Source: Steromphala cineraria
Taxonomy: Eukaryota > Mollusca > Gastropoda > Trochida > Trochidae
Direction of reading: 5' to 3'
DNA: 64,000 nucleotides
Assembly: GCA_916613615.1 (NCBI GenBank)
Contig: OU744732.1
Coordinates: forward strand, 55,219,727 to 55,283,726
The notes under the pieces: model-generated
What the model was told of the DNA's origin: nothing
The model's input: the letters and a program-made list of their open reading frames with translations, nothing else
Databases searched by the model: none
Shown: positions 32,451 through 44,427 of the stretch, in pieces
Layout of the letters: the number at the start of each line of letters is the position of its first letter
How positions within the stretch are numbered: position 1 is the stretch's first letter
Made by a program: the position numbers and the translations under genes

Positions 32451-32780
32451 CACACATGCAATGCACATGCAATGCACATGCAATGCACATGCAATGCACA
32501 TGCAATATACAAGCAATAGATTTCCCTTTGCAGGAAAACCAGGTGGTTGAACTCCAAATGCATGTATATATCACACATGCAATGCACATGCAATGTACAA
32601 GCAATAGATTTCCCTATGCAGGAAAACCAGGTGTTTCAACTCATGAATGTATATGTCGCACATGCAATGCACATGCATATAAATACAATATATTTCCTGA
32701 TTAATTAGGAGACTAAACTGAATGTACATTTCACAACTCTATGCATGTGCAATGTACATGCAATGAATACCAAAGGGAGA
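32451..32780. repeat. 11-bp periodic array ACATGCAATGC
   Basis: A core block at about 32453-32512 has five head-to-tail ACATGCAATGC units. Further short runs at 32573-32605 and 32660-32680 are embedded in larger duplicated phrases containing AATAGATTTCCCT-TGCAGGAAAACCAGGTG. The open frames on both strands here are products of the array. Confidence 0.85.
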
Positions 32781-33200
32781 TGGAGCTTCTGAAATGCACA
32801 TGCAAGTGATAAATAAATCTGCTTTATATTTTTAATAAATGTTTTCATTATCATCAAGTGTATGCAATGCACATAAAAGAGATAAATCTTCAGTTAACAC
32901 TGGGGATTACAGTCCTATTATTTGTATGTTCATAAATATGTGAGGGATGAAAATGCAGTATACACAGGAAATTAACATTCATTACCAAGCACATGAAATG
33001 TACATGTAAAATGTACATGCAATGCACGTGCAAGTGATAAATCTTCAATAACACATGGTATTGAAGTATTATCAATTGTGCATTAAATGAATGAATTTGA
33101 GCATATAGAGGAAATTGAAAAATTATTATCAAACACATGCAATTGCCATGCATTACACATGCAAGAGATAAATATTCAGTAAACATATAGGATTGAAGTT
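32781..33200. repeat. Higher-order repeat carrying ATGCAATGCACATGCAAG
   Basis: Three or four diverged units of about 130-150 bp share a CACATGCAAG-GATAAAT-TTCAGTAAACA segment. The same 11-bp words as in the neighbouring block recur inside. Confidence 0.65.
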
Positions 33201-33260
33201 TTTTAAATATTTTTTATTATTTATTATAAAATGGAAGGGGTGGGGTGATGAGGCGGTTTG

Positions 33261-33352
33261 GGGTTTTCAAGATTATTTCACTTATATAGCGGCTGCAAGT
33301 ATTATTGCAGGGAGAAAGCCCGCAACAGTATTGTGGCTATGCATTGCAAAAT
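33261..33352 (-). mobile_element. SINE fragment, same family (3' end only)
   Basis: Reading minus, it retains TGCATAGCCAC, GGGCTTTCTCCCTGCAATAA and the TATAAGTGAAATAATC tail. The rest has been replaced by the 11-bp array that starts right after it. Confidence 0.7.
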
Positions 33353-33354
33353 GA

Positions 33355-33495
33355 CTCTGGGAATGTACAAACAATGTACATGCAATATACAATAAATGTA
33401 CAAGAAATGTACAAGAATTGTACATGCAATATACATGAAATGTACAAGAAATGTAGAAGAAATGTACATGCAATATACATGAAATGTAAAAAAAT
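33355..33495. repeat. 11-bp periodic array ATGTACAAGAA / ATGTACATGCA
   Basis: About twelve 11-bp words of the type ATGTACAAGAA and ATATACATGAA run head to tail, a variant of the array at 32451. It begins exactly where the SINE fragment stops. Confidence 0.85.
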
Positions 33496-33948
33496 AACAT
33501 GGTCATGAACAATCAAGGAACATGCTAAACATATCGATGCAGTAAATACAGGTATGTATTTACTTGGAACTTTTCATCAGTATGCACATGCACTATACAT
33601 GTGCACATCATCAGTGTGCGCACAAACTGCTATTATCAATTTACTTATGGAGTTACTGATGCATAAAGCATATTAAACTACAGGTATGATCTCTTTATAC
33701 AGATTGCATGATGTTGAACAATTATTAAGTCACCATACATGTGCATCCCTTGATCTAGCAACTGTAAAGTAAAAACTCAAAGATAGGAATCAACAAACCC
33801 GCTTTACATATTGTAATTTGCATTTCTACACAGTACTTCATATATTGAAACTCTAGATATTTCACTTCACTACACTAAGAACATTTTGAATGCAAATTCC
33901 ATAGCCCCATTGTCATTTTGCAAGTTATTGAATCTAATACAATAAGAT

Positions 33949-34312
33949 TTAAAGGGGCTGTAGCACGTTTTTAGGGGGAATATAAGGTGAATTCAGGAAA
34001 ATGGAAATTAATGGTTCCAATTGAAAGACAATGAATTTAAACTAAATGGAGCAGAAATAATTCAAATATATAATGTAAAGTTTAGCCATGCGATTTCTTT
34101 TTCTTACACAAAATGAATTAAAGGTGTTCACACAAAATGGCCGCCCATGGATTTAAGATGAATCTTCATATTGTGTCCTCTGACTTTGGATAATTGGTTT
34201 GTGCTATGAGATTTTTGACACTATCAAAATAATACATTTAGCATTAACGTACAACTATTAGTGAAAATTTTAAAATATAAACTTATCAAAAAATGTGCTA
34301 CTGCCCCTTTAA
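33949..34312 (+). mobile_element. TTAA-type MITE, family A, copy 1
   Basis: TTAA|AGGGGCTGTAGCACG at the left and CGTGCTACTGCCCCT|TTAA-like at the right; 364 bp including both TTAA copies. The inner part contains TTCACACAAAATGGCCGCC and a ...TTTTTGACACTATC segment shared by all copies. Confidence 0.93.
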
Positions 34313-35829
34313 AGTTAGAAGGAGTTATTGACTAAACACATATTTTCTCAAAAAGATTTTTATTTCAATCTTTCTAAAGAATTAACTTCTTTAGTCAAAC
34401 CATGGTAAGACTTTAAGTCTTTAAGTATTCCACAAATCAAATATAATAACCCAATTTTTGTGAGAAGAAGGCAATTTTTACGAACGATGGAATAATCAGT
34501 CCCTTACAGAATTCTTCTAATAAAGACTCTTAATTAACAAGATAACGTTTTCAGTCCTCGCTATAAAGACTGGAAATACAATGTCTAGAACCTTAGACAA
34601 GATGATTTATTGAAATCCAAAACTATAAAAATATTTCATCAAACTCGGACAATATTGCTTGGAGAGGAGAGGATATTAAGACCGAATTCACCTCCACAAA
34701 AGGCGGCGCTTTGCTTTATGGTAAAAAACAACTGTCCTACGCTTCCCTGTAATAACACGTTAATAACACGTTATTATCCCGACAGAGTTAGTTGCTCCGT
34801 AATGACAAGAGCTCGGTTCCAAATTGATGCTTAGATTTTGGATTTCGAAAATAATTTCCAGCAATCCCTTTTCACAAGGTTCAACTGTTTTATTAATATT
34901 ATAAGCAGAAAGAGAACGAATCAAGAAAATTGTAGGAATTCTGGTTCTTTTGTGAAGAATATTAATAGAGCAAACATGAGACTCCACAAAGGATTCAACT
35001 ATTTTATCAGAAAAAAGACCAAAAAGAGAAAAATCATGGAAAATTTGGAAATCTGGTACTCTTGTGATGAATATGAAGAGAACAAACGTAAAACTTCACA
35101 AATGTTTTACAAGAACATCACGAAAACAAATTAAGAAAATTCCTAAAGATTAGGCGCCATTGTGAAAAAATATACTTACAGACCAAACATGGAATCCTAC
35201 ATATACGCATACAAATATAGGAATGAGATATCAAATCAATGGTTGATTAAATTTGACAGAAATCTGAATTAGTAAGTGATCTAATCTGTGATTTAAGAAC
35301 TTAAGCTTCAATTTCACTTATAATATTTTATTTTAATTACATTTAATCAATAATTTGATAATAATGCATTTTAATTATATTTTCATTTCAGAAACTAAAA
35401 TTAAGTCTACAAGCTCCTACAATACTTTTATAGAAAACATAGTGGAAACAAGTCATAAAATATTACAGGTCTTCAAATGTATGATTATCTCAACGTGGTT
35501 CTTGTTGTTCTTGTTTGATCGATAGATGCCTAGTCACAAGCTAGTATTCCTAAACCTGTTTTGATGAAATCATTTTTTCTAATGTATATTTCTGCTATTT
35601 CTTAAATATCTTTTTAAATGTGTTTTTTGGTATTCCAAATACATGTATTATTCTATGGCACTTCTTTCACTATTTTAATTTAGTTTTGATGTATTTCAAA
35701 ATAGATTAGATAAAAAAATAATACTGTCGATTAATTAAGTAATTACATGATTTATAATATATGTGAACAACGCAAAACGACTAAGTTTAATTACAAACCA
35801 ATTGGATTAGTCATATGAAATATTATCCA
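34313..35829. other. AT-rich stretch, no gene recognised
   Basis: A paired phrase AATAACACGTTAATAACACG occurs near 34750. Degenerate repeated phrases (AGAGCAAACATGAGACTCCAC and similar, 34870-35110) suggest an old tandem repeat of about 100 bp. Frames here lack recognisable features. Confidence 0.4.
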
Positions 35830-36185
35830 CAAAGTGAAGTTGGAACAGTCAAATGACATATTCTCCTAAGTGTGAAAGTTGGAACAGTCAAATGAGATTC
35901 TCCTAAGAGTAAAAGTTGGAACATTCAAATGACATATTCTCCTAAGTGTGAAAGTTGGAACAGTCAAATGACATATTCTCCCAAAAGAAAAAGTTGGAAC
36001 AGTCTTATGAGATATTCTCCTCAGTATGAAAGTTGGAACAGTCAAATGACATATTCTCCCAAAAGAAAAAGTTGGAACAGTCTTATGAGATATTCTCCTC
36101 AGTATGAAAGTTGGAACTGTCAAATGACATATTCTCCTAAAAGAAAAATTTTGAATAGTGAAATGAGATATTTTCCTATAAATAA
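35830..36185. repeat. Tandem repeat of 39 bp, nine units
   Basis: GTTGGAACAGTC recurs at 35839, 35878, 35915, 35954, 35993, 36032, 36071, 36110 and in a decayed form at 36149. Two sub-types (with AAGTGTGAAA or AAAAGAAAAA) alternate in the middle, giving a 78-bp higher-order unit. Because 39 is a multiple of 3, both strands are open (13-residue repeats), which is not evidence of a gene. Confidence 0.93.
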
Positions 36186-37932
36186 AAGGCTTTTATAAAA
36201 AAAACTCATTAAAAAACGGATGAGGTTTCACAGATTTTTTATATTTATCACTTTAAAAAATCACTTGTGTATCTCTTAGCAAATTATCCAAAATAGCTAC
36301 TCAGCATTTAAAAGAATGAACAACGTAAGGAAATGAAAAATGATGAATTACTCTAATTAAGAGAAAAGAGTAAACCTACAATTCTTTGCAAATGACCCAT
36401 AAACATAACGAAGAAATGTTCCATTTTTTGGCAATTAAGAAGAAGAGTAAGAATTTGTACCAATCTGAAGTCAATGAAGCATATAGGAAGGAAAAACCTG
36501 TAAAAATAACAAACTAAAGTGGATATGACAAGAGTTGTGTAATCTTTGAATATCTTCCAGTACAAGCTGACAAAAAAACATGACACAAATGTCGTAAAGT
36601 TGTTCCAATATATTTTTCCGTCTTGTCTTTGAGCAATGAGATGATGAATGTTAACTTTCTCCGCGCTAAATGACCGGGGAATATCTCTGTATGTTATCAA
36701 TCACTATAATTATTCCTGCATGTTATTACATGCCATGGAGCCGTCATGTGTTTTTGCTCCGAGTAGTAATGACATGTACAAGAAAATATGCCAGAATCAA
36801 CAGACATTATGCCAAACATGCATTTTGTAACATAACCATCCGAGATTTATGGTTGGTGAAGGATAATGTTAGTAAGTTAACATGCTAGTAGTGACTTTTC
36901 ATGTTTGCTTAATCTATTTTTTGACAAACACTGTAAAACATTTAATCATAAATGCTTTCAACTTGACGTTTTGGCTCTCTGAAACTAGCTACAAAGTTTT
37001 TTTTTCAAATAGTGTGAGGCCATGTCCAATTTTTAATAGGTTGTATCAAAATAATCCAGTTAATTCATCGCATGGATTTCACACTATGTACAAATTTTAA
37101 TGATGAAATAAGACATAGTTATAAATTTATAAATTTACAGGTAGTAACACATAAATGCTTTGTGTATATAAATGGAAACATTTTCTAAATGAGATTTACT
37201 TTCGTTCTTCATAAGAGAAATAAAGTAATTAATATCAGGGTGCTTATGAAAAGAATTATTTATGTACATACATATAATTCTTAAAGAATTGTATGCTGGG
37301 CAAACAAATAAAAGTCATTTCATGCAGACATAAAAATATATCTAAATTCTTTTAATACATCACACATTTAAAGGCATGAATTTGAGACTGCAGGTCCAAA
37401 AGCAAATGGACAGAACTCCAGAACTGAACATCTTGATATCAACCAGATTACCATTTTCAATCACAAAGGCATGAATTTGAGACAGGCAGATTTTTACAAA
37501 AGCGATGAAGAAAACTCCAGAGGGGAGCAAAACCTTGATATCAACCAGATATCACAAAATTATTTCCTAGAACAACCCATACAGCATTGTATCCTGTCAA
37601 TATGATTACTCTCAATTAGCAAAGTACACTCACAAATCATAGCAGTTCATTTAGTGTGTAAGTAAATAATATCATCCAGACACTATAGGGTAACAGGGTT
37701 AATCATCAGAGACCCTCAACCCCATACTGTTACAGTCCACAAATAAACGGTTATTTTTATACAGGAGATATGCAGCTTAGATTGGGAAGCCAATATTCTG
37801 ATAAGATCTCCAGCATCTCCAATACCTGGATGTTTTACACATTATGGCTGCGCTCGGAAGATATTTTTATAGAAACTTAGTATTGTGCTTGGCAAATGCT
37901 ACATGATTCTGTCAGCGTTCTGGTCTACACTT
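36186..37932. other. AT-rich stretch, no gene recognised
   Basis: A duplicated phrase AAGGCATGAATTTGAGAC occurs at 37372 and 37466 with similar downstream text (CCAGA-TGA-CATCTTGATATCAACCAGA), an imperfect tandem duplication of about 95 bp. No splice-framed exon is recognised. Confidence 0.4.
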
Positions 37933-38530
37933 TGGTCTTTACAAAATGGTCTTTACAAAATGGTCTTGACAAAATGGTCTTTACAAAATGGTCTTTACAA
38001 AATGGTCTTTACAAAATGGTCTTGACAAAATGGTCTTTACAAAATGGTCTTTACAAAATGGTCTTTACAAAATGGTCTTTACAAAATGGTCTTGACAAAA
38101 TGGTCTTTACAAAATGGTCTTTACAAAATGGTCTTTACAAAATGGTCTTTACAAAATGGTCTTTACAAAATGGTCTTGACAAAAAATGGTCTTTACAAAA
38201 TGGTCTTTACAAAATGGTCTTTACAAAATGGTCTTTACAAAAAATGGTCTTTACAAAATGGTCTTTACAAAATGGTCTTTACAAAATGGTCTTTACAAAA
38301 TATGGTCTTTACAAAAGGGTCTTTACAAAAAATGGTCTTTACAAAAAAATGGTCTTTACAAAAAATGGTCTTTACAAAATATGGTCTTTACAAAATATGG
38401 TCTTAACAATATGGTCTTTACAAAATTGTCTTTACAAAATGGTCTTTACAAAACATGGTCCTTACAAAACATGGTCCTTACAAAAAAATGGTTTGTACAA
38501 AAAATGTTTTTACAAAAAATGGTCTTTACA
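37933..38530. repeat. Tandem repeat of 14 bp (GGTCTTTACAAAAT)n, about 42 units
   Basis: Nearly pure in the first 300 bp, with an occasional GGTCTTGACAAAAT variant every three to five units. It decays at the right end by insertion of A residues and loss of the GG. Three units equal 42 nt, so long frames reading MVFTKWSLQNGLYK are an array product. Confidence 0.96.
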
Positions 38531-41500
38531 TAAAAACATGCTTTAAAGTAGTAAAAAAGTCATGATTTTACAAATTACAGCTTACTTTATTATGAGTTTT
38601 AGAATTTTCATTTATGTGACATATGCTTGAAAACATAATAAGAATCAGAAATTTATGCTTTGTTCAAGCAATCTACTTCATGCATTTCTATCTACACTTT
38701 TCTTTCTTGAAAACGAAAAAATAGTTTTGGGAAAGTTAATATACAAACATAATTTTACATATAACGTTGAAAGTAGTTACACTGTTTGGACGAATGGCCA
38801 TTAAAGGAACATTTGAACATCAATAAGATATTATTGCAAAGCTTTTGCAACATTATTCATGCATTCTACAAAGCCCACACTTTTGTTTCTCGATAATGAA
38901 AAAGGTAATGATTTTTCCAAATTAATTTGTTTCCAGTTTTTGCTCTGGTATACAAAAGGGTAAGTAGATAACAAAAATTCTTTGGCTTCTATAGAAGCAT
39001 ACTTTATAAGGATTTAAACCTAATGAATGGCTCAAGCAACATTATTTTAGTTTATTTTATATATTTAGTATAAAAAATGGTTTGAGGTCTCGAAGGGTCA
39101 ATAGTAAACTCCATGATTATAAAAACTATATAGTTTAGAGCTTACTTGTTTTTGAAAAACTGTCATTAAAAGACATCTTTTTGAAAACACTTAAATGCAA
39201 CAATGAATGCATATACGTATCAATTCTTTTTAATAATTTTCAGAAAGAGACATATCATTTAATTAAAATTGATGACTTAAACACAAGGAAATGGTTTATT
39301 GAAAGAGAAAAACAATATTTTTAAACTATGAAAATTTCAAGACAATTGGCTTTGGAAATTCTGTTGCAGTTATTATGTGAGAACTTGTCCAAAAAATCAA
39401 TCTTTTATACAGAATTGTTAAGTACAAAACTTCTGTGTATATGTTACAGCTAAGCTTCTTCAGGGAATTTAGCAATAATTATTCAAGATTTCTTTGGCTT
39501 GGTGGCTTAGAATTTCAGATTTACATCTGTTAAAATGTGACAAATTTCCAAGAAAATTGCAGTGAGCCATCTTCTAAAAGAATCAAAATACTTTTAACAT
39601 CACAAGAACTAAGCATGCTTGAAACATCCTTGATTTTGTTCGAATACATCTTAATGAAATTTTATTTTTTCATGAGAATTTACATTAAATACTCATATAC
39701 ACATATATTGTTATACATGTATATATATATAGTATATATATATATACAGTAACGCTACTGCCTAGGCACTATGTTATTGACTAGTTAGTAACGCTACTAC
39801 CGTAGTTTCCTTATTGGCGCCAAAATATATATATGTATATGAGTAATAAATGTTCTTGTCATCTAAAATCCTAAGTTTGTGTCTTCATATATCCACAGAA
39901 GGACATTATGAAACATATTTACTTACATGTCATAAATATGCAAAAATCAATCAATTTGTATCAACAAAGAAGTATATTTTTCAACGCCAAAAGATATCCT
40001 TATTCTCGAGCAAAGCCTAGGTACTTGTCATCTTAACATAACATTAAACATCATTTCCATGATAAGTTTCTAATTTTAGAAAGTTCTTTACATATATCTC
40101 ATATAAATTGGAAGCTATCAAGGAAGATTAGCTCTTTGAAGCTATCATTACAATAAAACTTCAAAATGTCTGCCATCTTGAAGATCAACCACAGGCTATG
40201 AAGGCATGGACAGTTGCTGATATTCAACAGACATAAAGTTATAGGACAACTGACAGAATATTTGATGTTTAGTAAGATTGAGATATGGAATAATTTGAGG
40301 TTATTTGAAGGCATGGCTGCTGTCAAAATAACGAAAAATGCTTTGCAGCCATAAATCAGGAGACGCCAACAAAACAAGAATGACAGTGAGGCTGTGATTT
40401 CAGAAAGAGGCTGTGATTTTAGAACCAGCCTCTTGTCATTATGTTTACGTTTAATCTGATTTCTCGTATTTTCATTGTATCTCAATAGAGGGGTCTATTA
40501 CAAGCCTCTGATTCAAGCATCCTGGGCTAAAAAGTGTCTGCGTTTAAGGAGAAGGGATCGATTAAATTGCCGATTATGCAGAAAAACATTTATCTGAGGA
40601 ATTTCCTGTCTTCAGGGTTATTTCTTTGATTTTCATGCTGAAGCAAGGAATTTGGTCAAGAAAATCCACTATTGGTGACCGCTTTCTTATCTTACTTGAT
40701 AATTTGTAGGATGATTTAGTGTGACTGATAAAACACAAATTAATTGGAGATAAAATATTTTCACTTGTCACCTTAATTTAAACAAAATGAATGATAAAAT
40801 TACACCAACATATGATGGGAAAAAACATTAATAGGTAATATTTTGTATTTTGGGATGAGGAATATAATGAATTAAATTTCAAGTTAAGAAAAAACATTTT
40901 CAAAAGGAAAGGTAATTTACTGTGACATATGCGTACAAATCATCATTTATTTTCAAGGAATCTGTTTTTCATAAAAACAATTATGCAACCATTTATATTC
41001 TTTACTGGTAATATCCTTGAGATGTGCTAAGTTTCTAAAATGCTTTTAAAAGCTTTAAATCTCATGGGTTTTTTGCTATACCCTTTATTAAAATCAGTTA
41101 TACAAATAAATCAAATTATTGCTTTAACCATTTTAAGTGTGTTTTAATGTTATAAATGTTTGCTTTAACTACAGGTCTTGAAATCTAATCCGTAGGCTAA
41201 CTTACTGCAAAATGCCCATTAATAATATTGACAATGGCCAAAAGCAAACAGAAATGTGCACAATGTAAATGTGCATAACTCCAAACCCATGTTGCTGAAT
41301 AAAATGTATTGGTAATGTTTTCATAATAAATATTTTCAGAATATGAAATCATTAATTTAGAATCAGAATAAACCAGCTTTCTAGCTGCTTCATAATTCTC
41401 TGTGGAATGTGAAATTGCTTCAATGAACACATTAATTGACAGCATTTGGACAAATAAATTGCTTAAGATTAAATAGCATAAATCTATGATTGCTAAATGA

Positions 41501-42182
41501 TAGTTTCTGAATATGATATCCCCATTTTATGATTGCCAAATAATTCATTTCTGTTTCAAATATCAGTTTATGACAATCAAATGATTTAGATTGATCATAA
41601 ACTGATATTATTTCTTTTCTTGATTTAATGTGTGAGGAAGAATAGAACATTTTGTAATTTAAACAAAAAGCATAAGCTTTGCTGTCAGTTTGAAAATATT
41701 AATTGTTTTCAATATCAAAAATATTGATCAAATCATGAAATGAACAATTTCTTTATGAAACCTCATAAATTTGATAAAAAGAAAATTGATGCTTTTCATT
41801 CCTATTTCAAACACACATGTATTCTACACTGTTGTTAACTTAAGGAAAGTAAATGCTTCAATGATTTTAGAAATTCGTATATAATTAAATGACATTCTTA
41901 TATATTAAATTTTCATTGTCAATTTATTAATAATTTTTTTTATACTAATTAAAAAAGAAACGCAAGCCTTTTAAAAATCATTTAATGAATCATAAATTCT
42001 CAAATAAAAGAAAAGTTCTCTTAAAGATCAATCACATTAAATCAACAAGGTAAAACTCTAGATGGCAGAGTATGTCAATGACACATTGATGACTTTCTGA
42101 TGACATGAGGACCGTCATCAAGATGTCTTAACAAGCAACACCAAGCAATAACTTCTTCTTCAGACAAACATTTATAGGAACC
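38531..42182. other. AT-rich stretch, no gene recognised
   Basis: Contains a (TA)n run at 39718-39748, next to a duplicated AGTAACGCTACT and a short TACCGTAGTTTCCTTATTGG relic similar to the ends of the element at 8500. The 128-codon frame at 40099-40485 (minus) has no recognisable domain, and the region is compositionally non-coding. Confidence 0.4.
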
Positions 42183-42546
42183 TTAAAGGGACAGCAGCAT
42201 GTTTTTATGGGGAATATAAGGTGATGTCAGGAAAATGAAAATTAATGGTTCCAATTGAAAGTCAATGTATTTAAACTAAATGGACCGGTAATAATTCCAA
42301 TATATAAGGTAAAGTTTAGCCATGCGATTGCTTTTTCTTACACAAAATAAATTAAAGGTGTTCACACAAAATGGCCGCTAATGGATTTTATTTCAATGTT
42401 CAGACTTTGTCCTCTGACTATGAATGATTAGCTCGTGTAATGAGATTTTTGACACTGTCCAAATAATGCATTTAGCATTAACTTACTATTATCAGTGAAA
42501 TATTTGAAATGTAAAATTACCAAAAAGCGTGCTACTGCCCCTTTAA
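42183..42546 (+). mobile_element. TTAA-type MITE, family A, copy 2
   Basis: TTAA|AGGGACAGCAGCATG to GTGCTACTGCCCCT|TTAA, 364 bp including both TTAA copies, same orientation as copy 1. It sits between two copies of ACACCAAGCAATAAC-TCT-CTTCAGACAAACATTTA (42138 and 42547), so it interrupts a local duplication. Confidence 0.93.
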
Positions 42547-43010
42547 CACCAAGCAATAACCTCTCCTTCAGACAAACATTTATAGGAACCTTAAGCACCA
42601 TAGAAACACTCAGCGACAGAAAAAGGTTGATCCAAGATAAGGAATATTAGAATTGGCAAGATGAAACCTAACCAGAAAAAACAAGATTTCTTTAATTTAT
42701 TCAAAAGATTAAATTCTGTCAGGAAGCAAATAAAATGAGAACATTACAAAAATAGCAATACAATCATGACATATTCATAACTTTACAATGACATATTGAT
42801 GACTTGTTAATGAAGGTCTGAAGTTGCATCAATAGCCTTAATGTCCATCAATAGCTATTTGCTATTGAGACAAATGATTCCAAGACGTCGTCAAGAACCA
42901 TTGAAGTCAAGAATCATTGAAGTCAAGAACCATTGAAGTCCATGGTGACAGACAGAGGATTCTATAAAGGCTAAGTAGTTCTAACACATTTACAATTTAC
43001 CGATGAAATT

Positions 43011-43228
43011 TTCATCAAGGACAGATTGAAATTTATACAGCTTTATAAATTGTTTTTTTATCTTTGTGCATGTTGAAAAGGGTAAAGCAAATTTCTAAGG
43101 TTAAAGTTATGAGGTCAATTTTCATCAAGAACAGATTGAAATTTATACAGCTTTATAAAATTTTTTTTTTATCTTTGTGCATGTTGAAAAGGGTAAAGCA
43201 AATTTCTAAGGTTAAAGTTATGAGGTCA
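43011..43228. repeat. Tandem duplication of 110 bp
   Basis: Two copies start TTCATCAAG at 43011 and 43121 and run to ATGAGGTCA, nearly identical apart from a T-run length difference. The duplication is recent. Confidence 0.9.
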
Positions 43229-43253
43229 TTTCGGGTTAATCGCTGCTTTCAAG

Positions 43254-43482
43254 AGTAAATATCATGGCTGATAGGATTATTGCAGAGAAAAAGCCTGCAA
43301 CACTGTTGTGGCAATGTATTGCACTAAAACCTGTGAGGATCGGCTGGAACTAGCAAACCATGGGTGGTGCTATATTGAAATTCGTTGTAGCACCCAAACC
43401 TTACTGTGTACAGAAAAGCTCTCTACTGCAGACAAAGTTGCCAAGCCCCTGGCGGGATTCGAACCACGGACTTCCTGATATA
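43254..43482 (-). mobile_element. tRNA-derived SINE, nearly complete
   Basis: Read on the minus strand it has the B-box-like GTGGTTCGAATCCCGCCAGG, then GGGCTTGGCAAC, TGCAGTAGAGAGC, CAGCCGATCCTCACAGG and TTTTTCTCTGCAATAATCC. The B box here is the best preserved in the window. The A-box end is lost. Confidence 0.88.
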
Positions 43483-44088
43483 CATTTTTGGAAGAGTTTA
43501 TGTTGGATTAAAAGCAAGCACCTTTAGAAAAAAGCACTTATTTTTAGCACTGACTAAATTCAAATCACCATTTAGGTCTGCATCAAAGCAAAACAATAGG
43601 TCATGTCCTTTTCATCACCTAGTCAGATGAACCGCTTGCATACCTTATCTCTTATTTTCCATAGTTAATTTCTGAACCAGACAACAACTAGATTATCCAA
43701 AATTTGCTAGACTTAAGAAGGCTTCTTTAATGTTTTACTTCAGGGACTGCATGACAAACTAAAAGCAATAGATTCATTATCTTCATTTTTATCTTGATGA
43801 AGACACATTGATGATTTTTCAATAACAATTAACGATGGTCTTCAGATGTCTCAATCAGTGTCAATGTCTCCCAAGAGTCTCTTGTTATTGAGATAAACCA
43901 ATTCAAGGAATCTCAGAGCACTTATCAAGCACTCACAGATAGCAGAAGGGCCTCATGATAATCCTATAGATAATCTCTGGGTCAGTTGCACATGTTTTGT
44001 CGGCCATCTTGAAATGAAGCGTGTCTCGTTCTGTTATCACAACAAACCTCTTATATGTCATCAATAATCATTCTGAACTACACTACAA
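43483..44088. other. Spacer, no feature recognised
   Basis: Mixed AT-rich sequence. A related phrase TCAATA-C-TTAATGTC-CCA-TAG at 42830 and 43855 hints at an old duplication. Confidence 0.35.
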
Positions 44089-44096
44089 GTCAATAG

Positions 44097-44419
44097 TAGG
44101 GCTTCCACGGTTCAAAAATATTGGGATCAAGTATTTGAGGTGTCAGACTCGACTTGAGTACTCAAATTCTTATCTTTACTCAAGAAATAATGTAATATTG
44201 TTGGTTAGATGTCGACTTATACATGGTTATATGCAATATATATATTGACATCAATGACATGATGATTATTTTACTTTACAAATAATAAACAAAAAATCTA
44301 AGGTAATCTAAATAAGAACCAATGATGTCCCATATTCGAGTCCTCGAGTCCAAAAAATGTACTTGACTCCAGATGAACCCGACCTTGGCTCGAGTAATCA
44401 CGTATCCATTGAAGCCTTA
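44097..44419. mobile_element. hAT-like MITE with 8-bp target duplication GTCAATAG
   Basis: The left end TAGGGCTTCCA and inverted right end TAAGGCTTCAA are short inverted repeats. GTCAATAG flanks the element exactly on both sides (44089-44096 and 44420-44427). Element length is 323 bp. An 8-bp duplication with short AGGGCTT-type ends fits the hAT superfamily. No transposase is present. Confidence 0.85.
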
Positions 44420-44427
44420 GTCAATAG

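Noticed and set aside
32312..32704. Cys/His/Met-rich 130-residue frame resembling a metal-binding protein
   Set aside because: It is the translation of the ACATGCAATGC array; the Cys and His come from the repeat words.
35866..36198. Thirteen-residue repeat frames on both strands
   Set aside because: A 39-bp repeat keeps any stop-free frame open; both strands are equally open.
37896..38546. 216-residue frame with MVFTKWSLQNGLYK repeats
   Set aside because: Product of the 14-bp array, open in all three frames, with no start context or splice framework.
40099..40485. 128-residue minus-strand frame
   Set aside because: No domain, no splice or start support, and composition is like the surrounding non-coding DNA.
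43440..43482. A functional tRNA gene suggested by GGTTCGAATCCCGCC
   Set aside because: Only the B box is present; the flanking sequence is the SINE body and there is no acceptor stem or anticodon arm.
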